Shown here: positions 50,804 through 60,760 of the stretch, piece by piece | How positions within the stretch are numbered: the first letter of the stretch is position 1 | How the letters are laid out: each line of letters begins with the position of its first letter | Source: Porticoccus sp038143955 | Lineage (GTDB): Bacteria > Pseudomonadota > Gammaproteobacteria > Pseudomonadales > Porticoccaceae | Assembly: GCA_038143955.1 (NCBI GenBank) | Contig: JAYQMT010000005.1 | Location: forward strand, 620,001-684,000 | Length of the DNA: 64,000 nt | Direction: 5' to 3' | The notes under the pieces: generated by a model | Told to the model about the DNA's origin: nothing | Databases searched by the model: none | What the model saw: the letters and a program-made list of their open reading frames with translations, nothing else | Made by a program: the position numbers and the translations under genes

Positions 50804-52259
50804 CTAACTTGGTATCATTTTCCAGCTAATCCCTGCAAACTGCTCAAGACATCTAATAACCTGACAACTATAACCAAATTCATTGTCATACCAGCAATAA
50901 AGTATAACATTGTCTTTATCTACTATTGTTGCCTGTGCATCATATATACATGTATGACGAGAACCAACAAAGTCAGATGAAACTGCTTCCGTAGATTTTG
51001 TATAATCGATCTGATTTTGAAGTGGAGAATGAAGTGACATTTTTCTGACATAATTATTGATTTCGTCAAGGCTAGTTTCACGATCAAGACGGAGATTCAA
51101 AATTGCCATTGAGACATTAGGAGTAGGAACTCTTATAGCATTCCCTGTAAGCTTTCCTCTAAGTTCAGGTAATGCCTTGGCTACAGCACGGGCAGCACCA
51201 GTTTCTGTCAGAACCATATTTAGTGCAGCACTTCGGCCGCGTCGTGACCCTTTATGGAAGTTATCAATTAAATTTTGATCATTTGTATAAGAGTGGACAG
51301 TCTCTACATGACCACTTTTAATTCCAAATTTATCTTGTAGTGCCTTGAGAATAGGAACAATTGCGTTAGTTGTACATGAGGCTGCCGATATAATTTTAGA
51401 ATTTTTAGTTATATCATGATGATTGATTCCATAAACTATATTTGGAATTGATCTTCACCGGGTGCAGTTAGTATAACTTTTGATATACCAGGGCACTCTA
51501 TATGCTTTCCTAGTCCCTGCTCGTCTCTCCATGCGCCAGTGTTATCGATTAGTATTGCGTTATTTATACTGAACTGTTTATAGTCTATTTCGCTTGGTGA
51601 ATTTGCATAAATTATTTGTATAGGATTACCGTTACAAACTAGTATATTTTTATCTTTCAAAATACGAATTGTACCCTCAAATGCTCCATGGACGGAATCT
51701 CGTCTGAGTAAACTGGCGCGCTTGCTAAGATCATTTTCAGCAGAGCCGCCGCGAACTACAATCGCTTTTAGGCGAAGCATATCACCGCTACCTGTTTTTT
51801 CTAATAAAAGCCTTGCTAATAATCGCCCAATACGCCCGAATCCGTATAAGACTACATCCTGTGGATCAGGGATGGGTTTTTTTATATCATCTAATTCGTC
51901 TCCAATTTCCTCATTTAAAAAATCGGTTAAACTTTGAGTATCCGTGAACTCTTGGTATTTCACAGCTAGTTTCCCAACATCTATATGTGCTGGACCTAAA
52001 TTTATATCTGATAAGGCTTCAATTAAAGGGTAGGTTTCATATTCTGATAATTCATTTTGTTCAATCTGGCGAACGAACCGGTGGGCTTTCATCAATTCAA
52101 TAACTGACCTATTAACCATACTTTTGCCATACATATACAAAGAAATATTTTTTCTCTGTAAAGGCTACCAATTAGAGGAATCATAGCCTCAGAGAGTGCT
52201 TCTCGTTCCTTCCAATCTGAAAAAAAATCTGCAGGTATAGGGCGGGTTTTCTCTATCAC
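50804..52259 (-). CDS. gap: Glyceraldehyde-3-phosphate dehydrogenase, long type (two apparent frameshifts)
   Basis: This is the GAPDH type of about 485 residues with a 125-residue N-terminal extension, known in Pseudomonas next to mfd. GTG 52259, eight bases after AAGGA, starts EKTRPIPADFFSDWKEREAL and AEAMIPLIG-like sequence. A missing A near 52148 separates this from the MYGKSMVNRSVIELMKAHRF part. VVLYGFGRIGRLLAR is the NAD-binding start. An extra or missing base near 51450 precedes the catalytic ISAASCTTNA and the HSYTNDQN histidine. The extension is unusual among GAPDHs; its role is unknown. Confidence 0.88.
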
Positions 52260-52444
52260 TTGGTTAATCCTTTCTTTGAAGGTAAAGTTTATATCGCTAT
52301 TATCATGCCTCTAACCACTGAGGGCAACCTCAATGGAGCGTAAAATATATTAGAACCTGCTAATCACTTGAAAAGTTATCCAAGAGTTTCGTGTCAAACA
52401 TAACTGATTCAGATACAAGCTTCTTCATGTCCAACTAAATTCGA

Positions 52445-53147
52445 TTAGAATGGGAAAAAAGCTTTAGCGGCAACGTTTTGCACTACAGTTTTAACCATTC
52501 TTTCGTTCTTTCCAGATGAAATTCGAGCCATCATATCCTGTAATGCAATCATTTTTCCGAATATACGCTCATAACTAAGATTTTCAATTTCACCATTTCT
52601 GCTATTTGTGAGTATAAACGGCTCACCATTTTTATTTTTGTATGATGTTATTCTCCAAAATGCAATCTCCAAGTTTCGGGCGCTTAGATATAAATTCTGC
52701 TCTTTCAACTCTGTATAAATAAAAAATTCTGTATTATATCCATATGATTTTTAATCATATCAGTCAACCCACCAATAAAAGCGAGCACTCTATCTCCCTG
52801 AAAGTTTCTAGATAGAGACAATTCAATGGCATCCGTTCCATAAGCAGCGACTTCAGGGATTTTAGTTTTTATTGGTCTATCGAAAATTTGTTTTAACCTA
52901 TAATCTATACTGTCTGAAAGATTTGCATAAGCAGATAAATTTTTTAGGTACTTAGGGTTTCTTTTATAGAGCTTGGAAGTAAGATCCTTGAGCAAAGCCT
53001 CAATTTCTTTATAGTGATAATCAGCAACTTCATCTAAGTCAGATTTAGCTAAACTTTTAAAATTAAAATCTTGCGATGAACAGCCTACAGAATTAAGAAA
53101 AAAACACCTACTAAAAGCAATACTAAAAATGGTCTTAGTTTGTTCAA
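52445..53147 (-). CDS. Putative lipoprotein between gap and mfd (two apparent frameshifts)
   Basis: The restored protein of about 234 residues starts at TTG 53147, eight bases after GGAGA. The signal peptide is NKLRPFLVLLLVGVFFLNSVGC, with the lipobox SVGC. Breaks fall near 53102 in a T run and near 52750. The mature part is helical and charged (SDLDEVADYHYKEIEALLKDLTSKLYKRNP), then YGTDAIELSLSR, a glycine pair in FIGGLTDMI, and LYLSARNLEIAFWRI. I do not recognise a named family. It is probably anchored in the outer membrane. Confidence 0.6.
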
Positions 53148-53326
53148 TTATAATTCTCCAATAAATCTAGGCTATTTAGCGAAAATTAATTAAATTTATT
53201 CAGTTGGCCATATCTAAATGGGACAACCGTCGCTAAAATACTTAAGGAAGTTTTGGGTGTTATCAGAAAGTAAATTTTCTCTACCTCAAATACTCACATA
53301 AGCAAATTTTAATAATTATACATTTT

Positions 53327-56300
53327 ATGCCAATTTTATCCTTACAATCATTAAATTTAGCGGACAAAAAACTGTTATGGAGCGATTCTTTTGGGTCTGG
53401 ATTATCTCTTAGTGTCGCTGAAGTAACAAAAATACATACAGGTCCAGTTTTAGTAATTACGTCATCTGCGAGAACTTCATCAAAAATAGAGTCCGAAATA
53501 GCTTTTTTTTTAGGTAATAGCTCGCAAGTCGTTCAATTTCCTGACTGGGAAACTCTCCCTTATGATCATTTTTCTCCACACCAAGATATAATTTCTAAAA
53601 GACTAAAGACACTTTACAGCTTACCGGAAACAAGTTCTGGAGTTACTGTGGTGCCTGTAATGACCATGATGCATAGATTACCTCCAAAAGACTTCGTTCA
53701 AGGGCGATCGTTTAGCTACAAAGTTGGTGAACAAATCAATTTAGAGAACCTAAGAAAGAAACTTAAATATAGTGGCTATCGGATTACTGAAACAGTAATT
53801 GAGCGCGGTGAGTACAGTATACGCGGATCAAAAATAGATATTTATCCAATGGGGGCGTTATTACCTTTTCGTATTGATCTATTTGATGATGAAATTGAAA
53901 GCCTGAGAATCTTTGATCCAGATTCGCAGCTTACTAAAGAAAAAGTTGATTTAATTTCTCTTTTACCAGCTAAAGAAATTCCCTTAGATGAAGACTCAAT
54001 AATAAGATTCAAAAAAAATTGGATTGAAAAATTTGACGTTGACGATAGGAATTCAACAATCTACTCCAGTATAAAGAATGGTATCGCCCCTCAGGGTATC
54101 GAATACTTTCTTCCGTTATTCTTTAGTGAGTGCTCATCTTTTTTTGACTATCTTCCAGAAAATTGCTTGATAGTTGTAGATAGCGATACTAGAGAAAATG
54201 CAGAAAATTTTTGGTGTAATATAAAAAGTCGCTTTAAAGAATGTAATATTGATAGTAAAAACCCATTTCTACCTCCAGATGAGGTTTTTATTTCACCATA
54301 TAAAATATTTGAAGCCTTAGAGAATTATCCATATAAAAAAATATATATAGAAAGCAACAGCCGAATTAAATCTACAGAATCTTTTAGTTTAAATTTCCAG
54401 CCTACGCCCAATATTTCTCCTAATACTGATATATTAGATACACTAAAAAAACTGGAAGTCTTTTCAGGCGAAAATGATAATCGAATATTACTATGTGCAG
54501 AAACTAACGGTCGCAAGGAAGCTTTGGGTGTCATATTGCAGAGCAATAAAATCAAATATTATGAAGCTGAAACTTGGGATGATTTTTTAAAAACAAAAGA
54601 TAAGATCTCAATTACAACCTACCCGATTGAAAGAGGATTTCATTTAATCAAGCCTAATATTTTATTGATAACAGAATCTGAGTTATTTGGGCTTAAAATT
54701 ATACAAAACCGTCGTCGAGCAAGAAAATCGAGCCGTTCTGAACAAGCTATAAAAAATCTATCGGAGCTTCATATAGGTTCTCCAGTCGTTCATATAGAGC
54801 ATGGTATTGGGAGATATTTGGGGCTTAAAACTATAAATACAAATGACTGGCCCCAGGAATTCCTTGCTTTAGAATATGCAGATAAAGCTAAATTATATGT
54901 ACCTGTATCTTCTCTTAATCTAATTAATCGGTATAGCGGTGTAGAAGAAATTCAAGCACCTCTTCATAAATTGGGTGGAGAACAGTGGGTAAAATCAAAA
55001 GATAAGGCTCTTAAAGAGATATCTGATACTGCTGTTGAGCTACTTGACATATATTCCTTAAGGGCGTCAAAAAAAGGGTTTGCATGCAGACTTACGCCTG
55101 AAGCCTATCAGAATTTTTGCAATGATTTTCCCTATGAAGAAACGCCAGATCAAATAGAAACAATCGAAGCAATGAAAAGAGATATGGTATCGGATCGACC
55201 TATGGATAGACTTATTTGTGGTGACGTTGGTTTTGGTAAAACAGAGGTAGCTATGAGAGCAGCTTTTATTGCTGTATCTAGTGGAAAACAGGTTGTTATT
55301 CTCGTTCCTACCACCCTTTTGGTACATCAACATGTAGAAAATTTTAGGGATAGATTTGCCAATTTACCAATAGAAATAGGAGAACTATCTAGATTTATCT
55401 CAACTAAAAACCAGCAAGCTATTTTTAAGGATGCGAGTATAGGAAAAAATAGATATTCTCATAGGAACACACAAACTCTTGCATACAAAAATAGACTTCA
55501 AAGATCTTGGTCTTCTTGTTATTGACGAAGAACATAGGTTTGGTGTAAAACAAAAAGAGGTTATTAAAGAATTTAGGACAAACATAGATGTCCTCACTCT
55601 TACAGCAACACCAATACCAAGAACACTCAACCTTTCCATGTCTGGCATAAAAGACTTATCTATTATCGCAACCGCACCCGCAAAAAGATTATCAGTAAAA
55701 ACTTTTTTACGTGAAAAAAATTCTGATGTCATTCGTGAGGCTGTATTACGGGAAATATTAAGAGGTGGTCAGATTTTTTATGTGCACAATGAAGTTAGAA
55801 CTATTGAGCAAACAGCCTCCTGGCTGGCTGAGTTACTTCCGGAAGCAAAAGTAAATTTTGCACATGGTCAAATGCGGAAAAAAAACTCGAATATGTAATG
55901 TCTGATTTTTACCACCAACGATTCAATGTTTTAGTATGTAGCACTATAATAGAAAATGGAATTGATATACCAACCGCTAATACTATTTTGATAAGTAAGG
56001 CAGATAAATTTGGTCTCGCTCAACTTCACCAACTTAGAGGAAGAGTCGGTCGATCTCATCATCAAGCATATGCATATTTATTAGTAACTGATATCAGATC
56101 ATTAACCTCTGACGCTTTTAAGCGCTTGGAGGCAATCAGGGACGCGAATCAACTTGGTTCGGGTTTCACATTAGCGACACACGATCTTGAGATTCGTGGA
56201 GCTGGTGAGCTCTTAGGAAAAGGGCAAAGTGGTCACATACAATCAATAGGGTTCACTCTTTATACTGAATTATTAGATAAGGCTGTCAAGGCTATACGGA

Positions 56301-56784
56301 AAGGTCAATCACCAAATCTATCAATGCTAGCCATCAATCCTGTTGAGATCAAACTTAATATACCTGCATTAATCCCTGAAGATTATCTTCCTGATGTTCA
56401 TATGCGACTGATCCTCTATAAACGAATAGCAAATGCTGATTCCGATAGTGAGCTCCGAGAACTTCAAGTTGAAATGATTGATCGCTTTGGATTAATTGAT
56501 GGCTACTTAAAAAATTTATTTAGCGTCACATCACTGAAGCTGTATGCAAAAAAAATTAGGTGTAACTAAGCTTGAGTTAGGAGATAAAAATGGAAGACTC
56601 GAGTTTGCATCAGATACATCCATAGACCCAAAAAATATTATCAATTTAGTGCAAAAAAAAACCTGATTTATTCAGATTTGATGGGCCCAGCGCATTAAAG
56701 TTTGATCTTGATATACTTACAGCAGATCAACGCATACTAAAGGCGAAGGATTTATTAGATAGTCTAGCTCCAACGCTTGATTAA
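53327..56784 (+). CDS. mfd: Transcription-repair coupling factor (four apparent frameshifts)
   Basis: Mfd displaces stalled RNA polymerase and recruits UvrA. The UvrB-like N-terminal part has FPDWETLPYDHFSPHQDIISKRL. The polymerase-interacting domain has VVHIEHGIGRYLGL. Walker A is GDVGFGKTEVAMRAAF and the DEEHRFG box follows. Breaks lie near 55446, 55880, 56552 and 56658, three of them in A runs. Between and after them the TRG motif (QLHQLRGRVGRSHHQAYAYLL) and the C-terminal domain read on to a stop at 56784. The restored length of about 1150 residues is normal. Confidence 0.94.
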
Positions 56785-56825
56785 AATAAAAATTATAGCT
56801 CAAAATACTATATAGGTTATTAATT

Positions 56826-57932
56826 TTATTGATCATACTTTTGTGAATCAGAAACCATATGTAAAGTTGAAGTTGGAAAAGCTATTTCTGCGCTATGTGA
56901 CGCTATGATGCTAGATACCTTAAGTAAGACATCTTGTTTAATTTGATGAAACTTAACCCAATTTGTAGTTTTAGTGAAAGTATAGATGAAAAAATCTGCT
57001 GACGAAGGAGCGAAAGAATCAAAATATACTATCAGTGTATTATTCATATCAATTTCATCATGATCAACAAGCATTTTATCTAAATCTGAAACTATTGTCT
57101 CCATTTTTGATAGATCGTCATAACGAACACCAATTGTTTCATATATTCGTCTATTTAACATTCTCGATGGATTTTCTAAAGATATGCTGTTGAATATAGA
57201 ATTTGGTATATATAAAGGACGCTGATCAAATGTTCTAATTCTTGTTAGACGCCAACCTATATCTTCGACTGTACCCTCAATCTCTTGATCGGGGGATCTT
57301 ACCCAGTCTCCAACCTTAAAGGGCTGGTCAAAATATAACATCAAACCACCGAAAAAATTTGCTAAAAGATCTTTAGCAGCAAAGCCAATCGCTAAGCCGC
57401 CAATCCCCCCAAATGCGAGCAATCCTGATATGCTATATCCAAATAGCTGCATAGCAATTAAAACTGCTGTAATGATTACGGAGAAACGAAGGAGCTTACC
57501 TACAGCTTTAACAGTTGTTTCATCACATGGCTCTGAGGTATATTCTATATCAGTTAAGTTGCGCTCTACTCTTTTGATTAGATTGATCAAAAATAGAGCA
57601 CATAAGAAAATTATAGAGGCTCTATTTACTAAACTAATAAGATCCTGTAATTCAGAGCCTGCAGCTTTTAATGCTACGGATGCTGCCAAATTTATTCCAA
57701 TAATCCAAATAACCCATACTGCTGGTCGTCTGAAAGCCTCGATAATCGCATCATCCCATACAGTTTTTGAGTTTGAGGTATGCTTTTCGAGTATATTTAT
57801 TAATTTATTAATTAAGTATCCAGCTATAAAAGAAAAAACAACAATTAGAAAAATCTCTAGTACCCAAAGATAGTAGCTACCTGTTAATTTTTCACCTATT
57901 AAATTAATCAACCAGTTCTCTACAGCTGCCAT
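56826..57932 (-). CDS. MscS-family mechanosensitive channel
   Basis: MscS channels open under membrane tension to release solutes. I start at ATG 57932 with GGGGA nine bases upstream, though the frame is open to 57989. Four hydrophobic segments precede the pore helix SGLLAFGGIGGLAIGFAAKDLLANFFGG. The beta domain GDWVRSPDQEIEGTVEDIGWRLTRIRTFD and the RPLYIPNSIF motif follow. The intact protein of 368 residues fits the YbiO/YnaI-like middle size class. It lies between mfd and nagZ. Confidence 0.88.
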   Translation of the reverse strand: MAAVENWLINLIGEKLTGSYYLWVLEIFLIVVFSFIAGYLINKLINILEKHTSNSKTVWDDAIIEAFRRPAVWVIWIIGINLAASVALKAAGSELQDLISLVNRASIIFLCALFLINLIKRVERNLTDIEYTSEPCDETTVKAVGKLLRFSVIITAVLIAMQLFGYSISGLLAFGGIGGLAIGFAAKDLLANFFGGLMLYFDQPFKVGDWVRSPDQEIEGTVEDIGWRLTRIRTFDQRPLYIPNSIFNSISLENPSRMLNRRIYETIGVRYDDLSKMETIVSDLDKMLVDHDEIDMNNTLIVYFDSFAPSSADFFIYTFTKTTNWVKFHQIKQDVLLKVSSIIASHSAEIAFPTSTLHMVSDSQKYDQ

Positions 57933-58025
57933 AAAAAAAATCCCCAGTAATCGTATTAACACCCAATTAGTCCGTAGAAATCGACTCAAAAAAAGCTTTA
58001 GTTGATATCCAGCGGTTATCAGAAG

Positions 58026-58973
58026 CTAATTGCTTCCATGATATTTTTTTCTATTCTTCATTCTGGACATTCTTGGTGATGACGTCCAGTTAGTTGATGC
58101 TAAATAATCTATTATCTCAATAGCACCCTTTCGATTATTGCAAACTAAAATCATATCGCAACCGGCATTAAGTGCAGATTTAGCTTTACTAATATAATCA
58201 CCAGCAACGTCAGCCCCTTTCATAGACAGATCATCGCTAAAGATAACTCCATCAAATTTTAAATCTTGTCTTAAAATTTTATTTATCCATAATTTTGAAA
58301 AACCTACAGCATTCTTATCTACCTGAGGATAAATTATGTGCGCAGGCATAATCCCATCTAAGCTGGCCGATAGCTTAGCAAAAGGTATAATATCGTTGGA
58401 TAATAAATCTTCAATACTTCTATCATCCACGGGAGTTTCAATATGACTATCCACTTCTACTCCACCATGGCCTGGAAAGTGTTTACCAGTTGAAGCCATA
58501 CCTGCTTCTCTCATACCTGATATAAAAAAACTTGCAGCTTCTACAGTCCTTCCCGGGTTTTCAGAAAAAGACCGGTCTGCAATCACTTCGCATGTATTTT
58601 GATCGAGATCTAAAACTGGAGCAAAACTGAAGTCTATATCGCAAGCTATAAGCTCACAAGCCATCAACCATCCACAGTCCTTGATATACTTCTCTAACGG
58701 AGTACCCAAAAAATTACCCAGAGTCTGCATCGGGGGAATTGGACTAAAATCTTCGATAAATCGCTGGACTCTACCTCCTTCTTGATCAACACATATCAGA
58801 ATCTCTGGCCTAATATATCTAATTTCAGATACAAGCATCATCAATTGCTTACGGTTTCTAAAATTTCTAGAAAAAAGTATCACGCCTCCAATAACTGGGA
58901 TTTTGAGCAACCTTTTTTCATCAAAGCACAATGAAAGGCCGCTCAAGTCTATTATTAAAGGCCCTATCGGCAT
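58026..58973 (-). CDS. nagZ: Beta-N-acetylhexosaminidase
   Basis: NagZ removes N-acetylglucosamine from muropeptides in cell-wall recycling. CVDQEGGRVQRF is the GH3 start motif. The KHFPGHG loop is at residues 164-170, carrying the catalytic histidine. The nucleophile aspartate is in VIFSDDLSMKGA. The intact 315-residue frame is slightly shorter than the usual 330-340. It ends 94 bases from the MscS gene start. Confidence 0.93.
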   Translation of the reverse strand: MPIGPLIIDLSGLSLCFDEKRLLKIPVIGGVILFSRNFRNRKQLMMLVSEIRYIRPEILICVDQEGGRVQRFIEDFSPIPPMQTLGNFLGTPLEKYIKDCGWLMACELIACDIDFSFAPVLDLDQNTCEVIADRSFSENPGRTVEAASFFISGMREAGMASTGKHFPGHGGVEVDSHIETPVDDRSIEDLLSNDIIPFAKLSASLDGIMPAHIIYPQVDKNAVGFSKLWINKILRQDLKFDGVIFSDDLSMKGADVAGDYISKAKSALNAGCDMILVCNNRKGAIEIIDYLASTNWTSSPRMSRMKNRKKYHGSN

Positions 58974-59163
58974 AATTTATCCCTATTAAAAAAATATTAC
59001 CCTACAATCATAAACTAGTATTTAAAAAAATTACTTATTAAATTAATAACTCATTTTTTTGTAATGAACATTGAACACCCTGTCCAATTTTCCCTAAAAT
59101 CATATATAAATAAAATATTTTTAAAGGGATAATTATTAAATAAATGTTGTTATTAATACAAAT

Positions 59164-59201
59164 AAAACAATATACTGTTAATAAACACAGTATATTGTTT
59201 T
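59164..59201 (+). promoter_or_regulatory. SOS box (LexA operator) inside a perfect 38-base palindrome
   Basis: The core CTGTTAATAAACACAG at 59175-59190 is CTGT-N8-ACAG, the gammaproteobacterial LexA box. It is the centre of an exact inverted repeat with 15-base arms (59164-59178 and 59187-59201) and an eight-base spacer. It lies 54 bases before the lexA start, as expected for self-repression. Confidence 0.88.
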
Positions 59202-59254
59202 TTAGCGCCTACTAAATATCAAACTATGAGATTTGCTATGGATAAGGAGTTTTT

Positions 59255-59869
59255 ATGATCACCGCTTCACTTACAGCAAGACAGGAAGAGATTTTAAATT
59301 TAATAAAAACAAACATAAGGGCAACAGGTTATCCTCCAACAAGAGCAGAAATAGCCAATGAGCTTGGTTTTAAGTCACCCAACGCCGCTGAAGAACATTT
59401 AAGAGCCCTAGCGAAAAAAGGGGTAATTGAAATGATTAAGGGGACTTCGCGTGGAATTCGTCTTCTTAATGAAAAGCAAAATGGATTACCCCTAGTTGGT
59501 CGTGTAGCTGCTGGCGAAGCAATACTTGCTATAGAGAATATAGAAGATTATGTAGATGTGGCATCTGATATGTTTTATCCAAAAGCAGACTTCTTTCTAA
59601 AAGTACAAGGTGCAAGTATGCAGAATATTGGGATAATGGATGGAGATCTGCTTGCTGTTCATAAAACTAATATGGCAGAAAATGGAGAAATTGTAGTTGC
59701 AAGAATCGAAGACGAGGTAACAGTGAAAAGAATAATAACGAATTCAGTAGCTCATGAAATTAAGTTAATGCCAGAAAATGACGATTTTAAACCAATTAAT
59801 GTGGATTTAAGAACACAAAATTTTTCTATTGAAGGAATAAGTGTAGGGATTCTAAGAACAAAAATATAA
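59255..59869 (+). CDS. lexA: LexA repressor
   Basis: LexA represses the SOS regulon and cleaves itself when RecA is activated. The winged helix has ATGYPPTRAEIANELGFKSPNAAEEHLRAL. The cleavage bond is Ala86-Gly87 in VGRVAAGEAI. The catalytic pair is Ser121 in QGASMQNIGI and Lys158 in EVTVKRI. AAGGAG precedes the ATG. The intact 204 residues are of normal length. The upstream psrA and downstream sulA-like gene seen in Pseudomonas are missing. Confidence 0.97.
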   Translation: MITASLTARQEEILNLIKTNIRATGYPPTRAEIANELGFKSPNAAEEHLRALAKKGVIEMIKGTSRGIRLLNEKQNGLPLVGRVAAGEAILAIENIEDYVDVASDMFYPKADFFLKVQGASMQNIGIMDGDLLAVHKTNMAENGEIVVARIEDEVTVKRIITNSVAHEIKLMPENDDFKPINVDLRTQNFSIEGISVGILRTKI

Positions 59870-59874
59870 ATTAT

Positions 59875-60134
59875 TTAATGAATTATTGTAGTTATATCAG
59901 GAGATTGATCATTTTCTTTTTTCTGCAAGATATCAAGATCCATTTTATCAAATAAATCAATGCCAGCATCTATCATTGCCTTAGCAACATTTATTTTCGA
60001 TTCCTCAGAGAAACCTTCGACTTCCTTTGAGAAAGAAATTCGGATTATCGGTTCATCGATATCATTATCTCTTTGAGCGCGATATCTCCATTTGGCAGAA
60101 CAACTATTTCAAAAAAGACATTTGATTTTTCCAT
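59875..60134 (-). CDS. Small acidic conserved-looking protein (one apparent frameshift)
   Basis: From ATG 60134 the frame reads EKSNVFFEIVVLPNGDIAL. After a one-base shift near 60085 it continues RDNDIDEPIIRISFSKEVEGF, then NVAKAMIDAGIDLFDKMD, to a stop at 59875, about 86 residues in all. The pattern (short beta segments, then an acidic helix) is coding-like in both pieces. I do not recognise a named family. It is convergent with lexA, five bases away, and lies in the same cluster as the DUF6586 gene and topA. Confidence 0.6.
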
Positions 60135-60173
60135 CAATTATAATTATGTGTAATTTTAAATACCCTATTTTTG

Positions 60174-60692
60174 TTAACATTCATACATAAGTTGGCGATT
60201 TCTGTCTAGTATTTCTGTGAAGCTTTCAACCCAAAATTCCATATCAGTAAAACTTAAATATATAGTATCATCTAATTGTTTTACCTCAAGCAGAGAAATG
60301 GAATGATCATTATTTTTTTTATTTATTGTTATCGGTGCTAAAGATATTTTTTTATGCTCACTAAGAAGCTGGCTTAGCCAACTTTGCTGTTCCCCAAGCA
60401 GTAATTCTATCTCCTGTGACTCGGCCATACTTTTATTCGCAGAGAGAAGCCCAACTTTTAGTTTCTTTAAAGAATCAACTGACTCAATATCCTTGCATTT
60501 GTGAGCAAAAGCGATTTCTTTTAGATAATTAATATAAGCTGATTCAAGTTGGTATATCACAGACTGCATAAAAGCTAATTCTAGCTGGGCATCAGTCTTT
60601 TTCTCTAATAATTTATTTTTCAAAATACCCTCACTCAGTAATATTTTACAGAGAGATATTTTTTGATTGACTATAGCAACATAGGGATTCAT
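60174..60692 (-). CDS. DUF6586-like protein between lexA and topA
   Basis: A helical protein of 172 residues. It starts at ATG 60692 (NPYVAIVNQKISLCKILLS), with the frame open six codons further. A helix pair with FMQSVIYQLESAYINYLKEIA and a Trp segment QQSWLSQLLSEHKKI are visible. This matches the conserved hypothetical found beside topA in Pseudomonas relatives (DUF6586). No catalytic motif or membrane span is seen. The role is unknown. Confidence 0.65.
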   Translation of the reverse strand: MNPYVAIVNQKISLCKILLSEGILKNKLLEKKTDAQLELAFMQSVIYQLESAYINYLKEIAFAHKCKDIESVDSLKKLKVGLLSANKSMAESQEIELLLGEQQSWLSQLLSEHKKISLAPITINKKNNDHSISLLEVKQLDDTIYLSFTDMEFWVESFTEILDRNRQLMYEC

Positions 60693-60760
60693 ATTAGTCT
60701 TTTTTAGCAAGGTTCTCTTTAGATCTTTAATTCTAACAAAAAAAATTGCAAGTTAAGCCT

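Noticed and set aside
56565..56784. Separate small gene after mfd
   Set aside because: The peptides there match the expected Mfd C-terminal domain once two one-base shifts are allowed.
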